Shown in pieces: positions 14,011 through 22,184 of a stretch of DNA of 22,783 nt; position 1 is the first letter of the stretch; each line of letters begins with the position of its first letter. The notes below the pieces were generated by a model. It did not search any database. It worked only from the letters and a program-made list of their open reading frames with translations, and was not told the DNA's origin. The stretch covers positions 1 to 22,783 of the forward strand of contig JAUQPQ010000018.1 in NCBI GenBank assembly GCA_030550295.1, written 5' to 3'. The position numbers and the translations under genes are program-made. This DNA is from Chloroflexota bacterium (GTDB lineage: Bacteria; Chloroflexota; Dehalococcoidia; SM23-28-2; HRBIN24).

Positions 14011-15256
14011 GGCGAGTCACCCTGGAAAGCCACCTTCTTAGTAAGTCCTTCTCTCCTTCCAGATTGTGAACCCGGCCATCCAATCTCGCTGCCCGCAAAA
14101 GGGCCATAACCTCCCTCATTCCAGGTCCTCTGGGGATCCCAAGGGCAAGCATATCGGAAGGCCTCAGAGAGGGGCGCACCCACCTCCATTCCCGAAGATA
14201 CCGCACTAGCCGCCTCCTGACTAGCGGTGGCGACAAAGCCGCCATCGCCCACACAGCCGCCTCCGGCTGCGAGTCCAGAGCTTCAGCTACTTTGCTGGGC
14301 ATAACCCTTTTCATAGCCAAAAATGAGGTGAGGTCCCTTATGTGGGCGAAGGAGGAGAGGGTCTCCCTTTCGCGGCGGTTTAGGGATAGGCGTTGGCCCA
14401 AGGAAGGAACCTCGTCTGGGGTGATGGTGGGAGCCAATAGGCACCAGTAGCTGAGGGGAAGGGCCGAGGCCGGTGCGTGGCGCTGGAGGAAAGGCCATGC
14501 CTGCCGCGTGCCTGGTGAGACGTGGAGAGAAGGATGGATGTTATGCAAGGCCCCCCATTCTGATAGGAGAAAAATGGCCTCTTCTGGCTCCTCTTCCTGG
14601 AAGATGCGGATAAATTCATGGCGCAGGCGTGCCCCGCTGATGTAAGCCAGATATCCTGCATCTCGCTGCAGCCAGCTTTTGGTAACAGGGTCTAGCTGGA
14701 AGGAGAAACGGGCAGCATAGCGGGCGGCCCTCAATATGCGGGTGGCATCGTCTTGGAAGCTTGCCTCATGGAGAACGCGCAACGCCTTCCTCGACAGGTC
14801 TTCAATGCCGCCAAAGGGATCGATGATCTGGCCCCAATGAGGTCCGACCAGGCCTAAGGCCATGGCGTTAATGGTGAAGTCGCGCCGGGCGAGGTCGGCC
14901 TGTAGGGGAGCAGGCTGTACTTGGGGTAGTGCTCCTGGGCGCAAGTAAATTTCCTTTCGGGTAGTGGCCAGGTCCACCGTGAAGTCTTTCCCCTTCAAGG
15001 TAGCGGTGCCGAAATTGGGGTGCACTACTATCTCTGCTCCCAGTGAAGGTGCTACGGCTTGTGCCAGGGCTATAGCATCACCTTCTACTGCCAGGTCCAC
15101 ATCTATGGTGGTCTTGCCCAGGAGAAGGTCGCGTACGCTGCCCCCCACCAGGTAGACCGGGACAGACCGTCTCCGGGCCTCGGCCAGCACGGCCAGTAGC
15201 CCCCTGCGTAGGCCAGGGGACAAGGATCCCAATAATTTTTGTGTCAAGTTAGCCAT
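14000..15256 (-). CDS. CCA tRNA nucleotidyltransferase / poly(A) polymerase family protein
   Basis: Class II nucleotidyltransferase that adds CCA to tRNA 3' ends, or part of it. YLVGGSVRDLLLG (35-47) begins the catalytic domain; the metal-binding aspartates are D52 and D54 in IDVDLAVEGD. RRDFTINAMA (124-133), DPFGG (146-150) and RILRAARYAARF (173-184) are the neck and base-recognition motifs. At 418 residues it is full length. The C-terminal part has no HD phosphohydrolase signature that I can see. Whether it adds the full CCA, only CC or A, or acts as poly(A) polymerase cannot be decided, since these share the fold. A TATAAT at 15279-15274 gives a short leader. It is first in a minus-strand operon with two Cys-rich mini-genes. 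Confidence 0.9.
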   Translation of the reverse strand: MANLTQKLLGSLSPGLRRGLLAVLAEARRRSVPVYLVGGSVRDLLLGKTTIDVDLAVEGDAIALAQAVAPSLGAEIVVHPNFGTATLKGKDFTVDLATTRKEIYLRPGALPQVQPAPLQADLARRDFTINAMALGLVGPHWGQIIDPFGGIEDLSRKALRVLHEASFQDDATRILRAARYAARFSFQLDPVTKSWLQRDAGYLAYISGARLRHEFIRIFQEEEPEEAIFLLSEWGALHNIHPSLHVSPGTRQAWPFLQRHAPASALPLSYWCLLAPTITPDEVPSLGQRLSLNRRERETLSSFAHIRDLTSFLAMKRVMPSKVAEALDSQPEAAVWAMAALSPPLVRRRLVRYLREWRWVRPSLRPSDMLALGIPRGPGMREVMALLRAARLDGRVHNLEGEKDLLRRWLSRVTRHEQ

Positions 15257-15273
15257 AGCCGTTTACTTACCTC

Positions 15274-15317
15274 ATTATAGGGAAAGCTTGACAGGACATC
15301 GCTGCTCAGCATATCAT
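15274..15317. promoter_or_regulatory. Overlapping divergent promoters for rnc and the CCA-enzyme gene
   Basis: Rightward: TTGACA (15288-15293), 18-bp spacer and TATCAT (15312-15317), a near-consensus promoter for rnc-smc-ftsY that would leave a leader of about 68 nt. Leftward: TATAAT (15279-15274) with no good -35, giving a leader of about 11 nt for the CCA-enzyme gene. The two elements are so close that polymerases could not occupy both at once. Confidence 0.5.
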
Positions 15318-15391
15318 GGCCCCGAGCTTGTGGCGTTAGGCGTTAGAAAGGGGTTTTTGCGAAGGTTATTCGGTTGTTTTGTGGTTAGGCT

Positions 15392-16096
15392 ATGGTTATC
15401 AAAGGCGTAGTAGGGTTAGATAGGCTTCAGCGGGTGTTAGGGGTGAAGATGGGCCGGCCGGAGCTGTTGCGCCGGGCCCTGGTGCATCGTTCTTATGCCA
15501 ACGAGGTGCCGGGGGAAGAGGACAATGAGAGGCTGGAGTTCTTGGGCGATGGTGTCCTAAACCTGGTGGTGGCATGGCATCTGGTGGAATCGTATCCTGG
15601 CTGCCGGGAGGGGGAGTTGAGTCAGATGAGGGCGGCCCTGGTGCGCTGGGATATCTTGGCAGCGGTGGCCCACAGGATAGGGCTAGGGGAGTATCTACTT
15701 TTGGGCCGGGGGGAGGAGCGCTCTGGTGGGCGGACTAGGCCTTCTAATTTGGCAGGTGCTCTAGAGGCGGTAATAGGGGCCATATTCCTGGACCGTGGCC
15801 TGAAGACAGCACGGCGAGTGATCCTTAAGCTTTTGGGCCCAGAGCTGGCCCGTTTAGCAGAAGGTCAGCCCGTGGTAGACAGCAAGTCGGAGCTGCAGCG
15901 TATAATGCAGGCCAGATGGAAGCGTGTGCCAAGGTATGAGGTGGTGAGGGCAGAAGGGCCCGATCACGCCAAGACCTATACTGTGCAAGTCCTCATAGAG
16001 GACAAGGTGCTGGGCCAAGGGCAGGGTTCCAGCAAGAAACAAGCAGAGCTGGATGCTGCCCGCAGGGCCCTGGAGGCCCTCAGCCATCTAGCCTGA
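15392..16096 (+). CDS. rnc: Ribonuclease III
   Basis: Double-strand-specific endoribonuclease for rRNA and mRNA processing. The signature NERLEFLGD (45-53) provides E49 and D53. The C-terminal dsRNA-binding domain spans about 161-232, with GSSKKQAELDAARRALEAL as its conserved final helix. At 234 residues it is normal length. One oddity: where E. coli has ADTVEALIG (D114, E117), this protein has AGALEAVIG, so E125 is kept but the aspartate is glycine (G122). Ribosome binding at the ATG is weak. It is the first gene after a near-consensus promoter and is followed by smc after 5 nt, the conserved rnc-smc-ftsY order. Confidence 0.93.
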   Translation: MVIKGVVGLDRLQRVLGVKMGRPELLRRALVHRSYANEVPGEEDNERLEFLGDGVLNLVVAWHLVESYPGCREGELSQMRAALVRWDILAAVAHRIGLGEYLLLGRGEERSGGRTRPSNLAGALEAVIGAIFLDRGLKTARRVILKLLGPELARLAEGQPVVDSKSELQRIMQARWKRVPRYEVVRAEGPDHAKTYTVQVLIEDKVLGQGQGSSKKQAELDAARRALEALSHLA

Positions 16097-16101
16097 GGGG
16101 C

Positions 16102-19100
16102 ATGTTCCTCCAGCGTTTAGAGATCGCTGGCTTCAAGAGTTTCGCTAAGCGTACCGTCTTTCACTGGGGGCCGGGTATTACTGCCATCGTAGGCCCTAAC
16201 GGCTCGGGGAAGTCCAATGTAGCTGAGGCGCTTCGTTGGGCTTTCGGGGAGCAGTCCAGCAGATCGCTTAGGGCCCGGCGGATGGAAGAGGTGATATTTG
16301 CTGGTGGTTCAAATCGTCCCCCATTGGAAAAGGCAGAGGTCCTAGTAACTCTGGGCCGCGATGGCCATGTCCTCACCATTGGCCGGCGGGCTTACCGCTC
16401 AGGCGAGGGGGAGTACCTTATCAATGGCAGGAAGGCCCGTCTACGGGATGTACAAGAGGCTCTGCGTGATTTCATCAGCGTTTCGCCCCAGGGCCTCTCC
16501 TACGCCTTCATTGGCCAGGGGATGGTGGAAGGGTTCTTAGAGATGCGGCCTAGCGAGAGGCGTCGCCTTATGGAGGAGGCGGCCGATATAAGTCGATACA
16601 AGGCTGTATGGGAGGAAGTGGAGGGCCATATAGCTATGGCCCGGGAGGCAAGGGCCCAACTTTCGCTGATCTTAAGGGAGTTGCAGCCCCGCTTGCAGCC
16701 GCTGGAGCGCCAGGCCCGCCGCTACGCCCTATATCTCCAACTTTCCAACGACCTGGCGCAGGCCCAGCGGGAATACTTTGGCGCTCTCTGGTCTATAGGC
16801 CAGAGGTCCCTCGCAGAAGCACGGTCTCAACGGGAGGAGGCCTTACGGTTGATATCCCATTGCCGATGCGGCATCGATGAGGGGCGCCTCCGCCTGGCCG
16901 AGCTGGAAGAGAAGGCCAAAGCCAAGAGGCAGGAGGCACAGGAACTGAGCCGGCGCCGGGAGACGCTCCTCTCCCAGATCTACCGGCTGGAGAAAGAGGT
17001 GGCCTTAGGGCGCCAGCGCCTCTCCACCCTTAGGGAACGGCGCCAGGAGCTGGAGGGGCAGCTTTTAGGCCTTAAAGCTGAAATCTCCTCTTCCCCCCGG
17101 CGGGAAAGGGACGCCCACGCTGACGACCTTAAAGCCTTGTTAGATGAGGCACGGCGTGAGGAGAGAGTGGCCAGGGAACAGATGGAGCAGGTAGAGCGCC
17201 GGTGGCAAGAGGCCCATTCTCGTCTCAGAGAACTAGAGGAGAAGGCCTCCAGACTGCGATTGGAAGCTAACGAGGCCCTGAACCGGGCCCAAAGATGGCG
17301 TCGTTCCCCTCGCCAAGCCCATGAACTCGCCCAGAGCCGGCGCCAAATCATAGCCGACCTTACACAAGAGCTGTCCCTTCTACGCTCCCTGCGCAGCAGG
17401 GAGGCAGAGCTTAAGCAGCAGGTGGGGGCCTTGGCCACGCAGGTCAAGGGGCTTGAGGCCGAAAACGCCTCTACTCAGGTAAGGGCCCAACGTTGGCAAG
17501 AAGAAGTGCAGAGGCTTTCGGCCCTCCTCCAGGAGTACCAGCAGGAGAAAGATGAGCTGAGGAGGGAAATGGAGGGCCTAGAATGCCTCCTGGGCGAGAT
17601 ATTGGAGGTGCCGCCAGAGCTGGAGAAGGCGATCAGTGCGGCGCTGGGGGAGGCCTCAGGGGCCCTATTGGTCTCTGGCCCAAAAGAAGCTCTCAAGGGT
17701 GCCTTAGCCTTTTCCCGAAACTCGCGACGGGTCATCATCGTCCCCCTGCAGGGGTTGCGTCGCCCACCAGAGGGAAAACAGCAATGGCCAGGAAAGGTGA
17801 AGGGATTAGCCTCCGATCTCGTCCGGTTTCCAGAGAGGTTCAGGCCTGCAGTGGAGGCCTTGCTGGGGAACGTCGTGGTGGTGGAAGACTTGGCCACTGC
17901 TCAGCAGCTTTTGGGCCAGGATGGGCTACTCGTGGTAACCATGGACGGCCTTGTTTTCTACCCATGGGGTGGCATCGCAGCAGGATACCACGGGCGACAT
18001 GCGCAACACATGGAATCCAATAGGTTAGCTGGGCGCCTCAAAGAGGCCCAACAACAGCTAGAAGAGGCTCAGGAACGTATGCGCCGCCTCCGGGACGAAC
18101 GCCGGGCAGTGACGGCGGAGCTAAGGGTGTTAGAGGAACGTCTGCGGGCCACAGAAAAAGAGATAGCACGTAGGGAGCATCGTCTGGCCCGCCTCAAGGG
18201 GGAGCTCAAAGCTGTCATGAGGGCCATGGCCCAGGTGCGCCAACAAGAGGAGGTGGCCTTAAAAGAGGCCCAGGCCTTAGAGGAAACGGCCCACCTCCTC
18301 TCTAGCCAGGCTGCAGCGGCAGAGGAAGAGGCCCGGCAGTGGGCCCAGAAGATAGCATCACTGGCCCAAGAGCGGGAAAGGGCCCTTTCCCGCGCCTTGG
18401 AAGCTACCTCCAAGCGTACAGCAATCGAGCACCAGTTCCAGGCCCTGGTCCAGGAGGAGGAGCGGTGGCGTAGCTACCTTCAGCGCCTGTCCCAAGAGCA
18501 GAGAGAGAAGGAGGAGGCCCTGTCCTCAACGCGGCGGCAGGAAGAGAAACTATCAGAAGAGCTCTCCCGCTGGGAGGCCGAGCTAAAAAGGTGTCGTCAG
18601 GCCCTATCCCAACTACCTGAACCTGACGTCATCATTAAAGAGGCCGAGGAGCTGGAGGCCGAAAGCCGCAATTGGCGGGAAGAAATAATGGCCCTCCAGG
18701 AGAAGCTCGCCCAAGCCAACAGGACCCTGGCTGAGGCAGAGGCAAACGAGCGCAGATGGTTGAAAGAACTGGAAGAGGCGTCCCAGGCGGCTCAGCGAGA
18801 GGGGCTACCGCATCCTTCTTCCCTTCCTGCGCCGGACATCCCTGACCTTGGCCACCTCAGGGAGCGTTTGGAGCAGCTACGGCAACGCCTCCAGAAGCTA
18901 GGCCCGGTGAACCCTAACGCTGCCCAGGAACTGGCCACCTTGAAAGAACGTTACAAGAACGTCCAGGCCCAGGTCTCCGATTTCGAAAAGGCCGAGGCGT
19001 ATGTCCATCATGCAAGGGAGATGCTGGAAGAGTGGGCCCGTTCCCGCTTCCACGAGGCCTTTCAGGAAGTCTCTTCCAGGTTCCAGGAGCTTTTCCAGTC

Positions 19101-19497
19101 CTTCTTCCCTGGTGGTCAGGCAGGCCTCTCCCTTACCGCGGGGCCAGAGGAAGGTGTAGAGATATGGGCGCGTCCACCTGGCAAGAAAGTCCGCTCCCTA
19201 AATCAACTCTCGGGGGGCGAGAGGGCCCTTACGGCCCTTGCCGTCCTATTCTCCCTCCTAGATGTGAACTCTTTCCCCTTCTGCGTCCTGGACGAAGCCG
19301 ATGCTATGCTCGACGAGGCTAATGTCCAGCGGTTTGCTAAGGGGCTGCAGGAGCTATCCCGACGAACCCAGTTCATTGTCATCACCCATAACCGCAGGAC
19401 GATAGAAGCAGCAGATGCCGTTTACGGCATCTCCATGGGGCCCGATGGCGTCTCACACTGCCTTTCCCTCTCCCTAAAGGGTGTCCTCTCCTCCTGA
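16102..19497 (+). CDS. smc: Chromosome segregation protein SMC
   Basis: ATPase of the bacterial condensin, which dimerises and organises chromosomes. The head half at the N terminus has Walker A GPNGSGKS (31-38). Long coiled coils fill about 165-495 and 640-1000, rich in Glu, Arg, Gln and Leu. The hinge lies about 500-635 (from EVPPELEKAISAALGE through GGIAAGYHG). The C-terminal head has the signature LSGGE (1036-1040) and Walker B LDEADAMLDEANV (1063-1075), where most SMCs read DEVDAALD, then the ITHN switch. At 1131 residues it is slightly shorter than Bacillus SMC. GAGGGG precedes the ATG closely. No scpA or scpB lies nearby. Confidence 0.96.
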   Translation: MFLQRLEIAGFKSFAKRTVFHWGPGITAIVGPNGSGKSNVAEALRWAFGEQSSRSLRARRMEEVIFAGGSNRPPLEKAEVLVTLGRDGHVLTIGRRAYRSGEGEYLINGRKARLRDVQEALRDFISVSPQGLSYAFIGQGMVEGFLEMRPSERRRLMEEAADISRYKAVWEEVEGHIAMAREARAQLSLILRELQPRLQPLERQARRYALYLQLSNDLAQAQREYFGALWSIGQRSLAEARSQREEALRLISHCRCGIDEGRLRLAELEEKAKAKRQEAQELSRRRETLLSQIYRLEKEVALGRQRLSTLRERRQELEGQLLGLKAEISSSPRRERDAHADDLKALLDEARREERVAREQMEQVERRWQEAHSRLRELEEKASRLRLEANEALNRAQRWRRSPRQAHELAQSRRQIIADLTQELSLLRSLRSREAELKQQVGALATQVKGLEAENASTQVRAQRWQEEVQRLSALLQEYQQEKDELRREMEGLECLLGEILEVPPELEKAISAALGEASGALLVSGPKEALKGALAFSRNSRRVIIVPLQGLRRPPEGKQQWPGKVKGLASDLVRFPERFRPAVEALLGNVVVVEDLATAQQLLGQDGLLVVTMDGLVFYPWGGIAAGYHGRHAQHMESNRLAGRLKEAQQQLEEAQERMRRLRDERRAVTAELRVLEERLRATEKEIARREHRLARLKGELKAVMRAMAQVRQQEEVALKEAQALEETAHLLSSQAAAAEEEARQWAQKIASLAQERERALSRALEATSKRTAIEHQFQALVQEEERWRSYLQRLSQEQREKEEALSSTRRQEEKLSEELSRWEAELKRCRQALSQLPEPDVIIKEAEELEAESRNWREEIMALQEKLAQANRTLAEAEANERRWLKELEEASQAAQREGLPHPSSLPAPDIPDLGHLRERLEQLRQRLQKLGPVNPNAAQELATLKERYKNVQAQVSDFEKAEAYVHHAREMLEEWARSRFHEAFQEVSSRFQELFQSFFPGGQAGLSLTAGPEEGVEIWARPPGKKVRSLNQLSGGERALTALAVLFSLLDVNSFPFCVLDEADAMLDEANVQRFAKGLQELSRRTQFIVITHNRRTIEAADAVYGISMGPDGVSHCLSLSLKGVLSS

Positions 19498-19501
19498 TTT
19501 T

Positions 19502-19530
19502 TTGACCTTCCCCCCTCCTATTGCTATTCT
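19502..19530 (+). promoter_or_regulatory. Candidate internal promoter for ftsY
   Basis: TTGACC (19502-19507) and TATTCT (19525-19530) are 17 bp apart, in the 44-nt gap between smc and ftsY. The start would be near 19537, only about 5 nt before the ATG, and no ribosome binding site is seen. Confidence 0.45.
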
Positions 19531-19541
19531 GATCTCTGGCC

Positions 19542-20480
19542 ATGTTAGGTCTCTCTTCTGGCCACCACCGGGCCGATAAGGCTGTCCAGGAGACGCGAAA
19601 GACATGGTTCCGCCGCCTCACAGCCCTACTGGGCGAAAAGCCTTGGAGCGACACCTTACGCGAAGAGCTGGAGGAAGTGCTTCTGGGAGCCGACGTAGGG
19701 GTAAAGGCGACCTTCCTCCTCCTCGAGCGTCTGGAAGAGCGAGTGCGCCGGGAAAGGCGGAAATCAGCCCAAGAGGTAAAGGAAGCCCTCCAGGAAGAGC
19801 TGCTAGCCTTGCTGCAGAAGGCGCAACCTAAGGGCCAACTGTGGGGGAAGGAGGAGCCCTGGCCCGTCCCAGCAGTAGTGCTGGTTGTAGGGGTTAACGG
19901 AACGGGAAAGACCACCAGTATCGGCAAGCTAGCCTACATGTACCGACGGCAGGGCAAACAGGTGCTTTTGGCAGCTGCCGACACTTTTAGGGCAGCAGCC
20001 ATCGACCAGCTCCGTTGGTGGGCGCAAAAGGTGGGTGCAGATGTGGTAGCCCACCGCCCTGGGGCCGACGCCGGGGCAGTAGTTTACGATGCCCTTACCG
20101 CTGCCTTGGCGCGCGGCGTTGATCTGGTACTGGTGGACACTGCCGGCAGGCTCCACACCAAGTTCAACCTAATGGAAGAGCTGCGCAAGGTGCACAGGAT
20201 CATATCCCAGCGTATACCCAATGCCCCCCATGAGGTTCTGCTAGTGCTCGATGCCACCATGGGGCAGAACGCCCTCCCGCAAGCGCGCCTGTTCCAGGAG
20301 GCGGTAAATCTCACCGGTATCGTTTTGGCCAAGCTGGACGGCAGCGCCAAGGGAGGTATCGTCTTCTCCATCGCCCACGAGCTGGGCCTACCAGTCCTAT
20401 TCATGGGGGCGGGTGAGGGCCCTGAAGATCTGCTGCCCTTTGACCCGCGCGCCTTTGTAGAGGAACTTCTCCGGCAGTGA
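19542..20480 (+). CDS. ftsY: Signal recognition particle receptor FtsY
   Basis: GTPase at the membrane that receives SRP-bound ribosomes. The N domain helices (about 14-95) are followed by the G domain: GVNGTGKTT (117-125), DTFRAAAIDQL (147-157), DTAGR (199-203) and AKLDG (263-267, usually TKLDG), then GGIVFSIA. The C-terminal GEGPEDLLPFDPRAFV is characteristic of FtsY rather than Ffh, and no M domain is present. At 312 residues it has only the NG part, without the long acidic A domain of E. coli. It ends in a GTGA overlap with the next gene. The RNA partner of the same pathway is in this window at 7617. Confidence 0.96.
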   Translation: MLGLSSGHHRADKAVQETRKTWFRRLTALLGEKPWSDTLREELEEVLLGADVGVKATFLLLERLEERVRRERRKSAQEVKEALQEELLALLQKAQPKGQLWGKEEPWPVPAVVLVVGVNGTGKTTSIGKLAYMYRRQGKQVLLAAADTFRAAAIDQLRWWAQKVGADVVAHRPGADAGAVVYDALTAALARGVDLVLVDTAGRLHTKFNLMEELRKVHRIISQRIPNAPHEVLLVLDATMGQNALPQARLFQEAVNLTGIVLAKLDGSAKGGIVFSIAHELGLPVLFMGAGEGPEDLLPFDPRAFVEELLRQ

Positions 20481-22177
20481 GCAATCCAGCGCGTGCACGT
20501 CCTGCCTATAGCGGCGCTGTTCCCCAAAGAGCCTCCAGGGGGCCTACCTTACAGGTGGAGGTGTGGAAAGTACTCCTGGCAGCGGCCCTGGCAGGGGGAG
20601 CGTTTCTCCGATTTTGCTTTTTAGGGAAGTTACCCCTAACGGCAGAGGAGGCTAGCCGGGCGTGGGGCATATGGGCCATCGTCCATGACAACGCTTACCA
20701 GATCTGGGATGGCGACCTAGAGGCGGCCATCACTGCCGTCCTCTTCCAGCTGGGGGCCGATGGAGAGTGGGCGGCGAGGATCGTCTCGGCAGTCATAGGG
20801 ACCATTTTGCTGGTGGGAGTATGGGCCTGGATGCGTCCCCTAGGTCAGGCCCCAGGGCTGATCGCCTGCACCTTACTGGCCTTTTCACCTTTAGCCGTGG
20901 CATCGGCTCGTTCGGCCGTTCCTGGGGAGATGGGATCGGCCTTGGCTCTCATGGCCAGTGCGGCGCTGCTACGGTCTGCCCAGAAAGGGGGATCGTGGCC
21001 AATGGCGGCGTGGGGTCTTCTCCTGGGTCTAGCTCTGGCCTCGGACGAAGCCGGGGTAGTAGGGGCGTTGGCAGTGGTGACCTTCCTGGCTTGGGAGATC
21101 GCCTGGGGCACCAAGCTAGGGCGACAGCTCTTGGACCGGCTGAGGGCCGGGAAGGGAGAAATGCTAGCCTTGACCTTGAGCTCACTTGTCGGTTTGGGGG
21201 TCGCGTCATGGCTGGCCTCAGTATCGGGGAAAACTGGGCTACCTGGGCTGCGACTTTGGGCCGAGATGTTCGGCCCTTCTCTTGAAGGCGGAGCCCGCCC
21301 CTTCTTCTGGGTGTGGTTAGGGTACGATCCTTTGCTACTCCTCTTCGGCTTAACAGCGGTGATATGGCTCCTGGCCCGCTGGCGAAAGATGGGCACTGAA
21401 TCCCTTCACCCGAAAGAACGTTTCCTTGTGGTTTGGACTATTTTGGGGGCCCCAGTCGTCTTTCTGGCGACTCGGGGTCATGCAGGGGAGGGGATGGCAC
21501 TTGTGACACCTGGGGTCATGGCTAGCGCGCTGTGGATGAGTCAAGTGGCTGGCAGCCTATGGAGGGCAACCTCGCGCCTTTTCTGGCTGGCTGCTGTGCT
21601 GGCCCTGATAATAGGGGCGTGGATAGGGGTGTTCTTAACCCATTGGTCGCGCAGCGGAGAGGGGATGCAAGTGGAGGCATTGCTGGGACTTGCCCTGGGC
21701 CTAGCAGTCCTAGCAACGATGATGGGGATGTTGAAGCGGAGAGAACAGGTGCTGGTACCAAGCGTGCTAGGTATAGTGCTAGGGGGCGCCATTTCCCTTC
21801 ACGGATCTGTGTCTATGGTCTTTGGGCAGGGCCGCGAGTGGGTGTTAGGCCTTTACCCTTCAACCCAGCTCCATGGCATCGTGATGCGGGCAGAGGATTT
21901 AGGGGATGGCGTGACGGTAGACCCGTCCCTGGCATGGCTGGGATGGTACCTGCGGCATCTGGGCGCCGAGATAGGCGATCCAGGGCCGAGGGCTCAGGCC
22001 TATATCGGTCCTGCTGGACGCTCGCCCCTGGGTCTAACTCAGTTGGGCGAGCCGATACCCCTGGCAGTGCGGTGGGGGCCTGCCTCGGTGGGGATTGGCG
22101 ATGGATGGCGCTGGCTCCTTCTCCGGGAGGCCTCGGCGGTGGGTGAGGTTCGGGGGCAGCTATTTGTGAGGGGTTAA
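20477..22177 (+). CDS. Multi-pass membrane protein, glycosyltransferase family 39-like
   Basis: A 566-residue membrane protein with about twelve hydrophobic segments between residues 30 and 450 and a non-membrane C-terminal domain of about 120 residues. The loop after the first helix reads LPLTAEEASRAWGIW; the paired acidic residues E57/E58 sit where GT-C glycosyltransferases of the PMT type have their catalytic Asp-Glu, suggesting transfer of a sugar from a lipid-linked donor. Similarity is by layout, not by a clear signature, so the call is tentative. The GTG start overlaps the ftsY stop as GTGA. The next gene is of the same general kind, so the pair may act on one glycan or form a complex. 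Confidence 0.6.
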   Translation: MSNPARARPAYSGAVPQRASRGPTLQVEVWKVLLAAALAGGAFLRFCFLGKLPLTAEEASRAWGIWAIVHDNAYQIWDGDLEAAITAVLFQLGADGEWAARIVSAVIGTILLVGVWAWMRPLGQAPGLIACTLLAFSPLAVASARSAVPGEMGSALALMASAALLRSAQKGGSWPMAAWGLLLGLALASDEAGVVGALAVVTFLAWEIAWGTKLGRQLLDRLRAGKGEMLALTLSSLVGLGVASWLASVSGKTGLPGLRLWAEMFGPSLEGGARPFFWVWLGYDPLLLLFGLTAVIWLLARWRKMGTESLHPKERFLVVWTILGAPVVFLATRGHAGEGMALVTPGVMASALWMSQVAGSLWRATSRLFWLAAVLALIIGAWIGVFLTHWSRSGEGMQVEALLGLALGLAVLATMMGMLKRREQVLVPSVLGIVLGGAISLHGSVSMVFGQGREWVLGLYPSTQLHGIVMRAEDLGDGVTVDPSLAWLGWYLRHLGAEIGDPGPRAQAYIGPAGRSPLGLTQLGEPIPLAVRWGPASVGIGDGWRWLLLREASAVGEVRGQLFVRG

Positions 22178-22184
22178 CGGGGCT

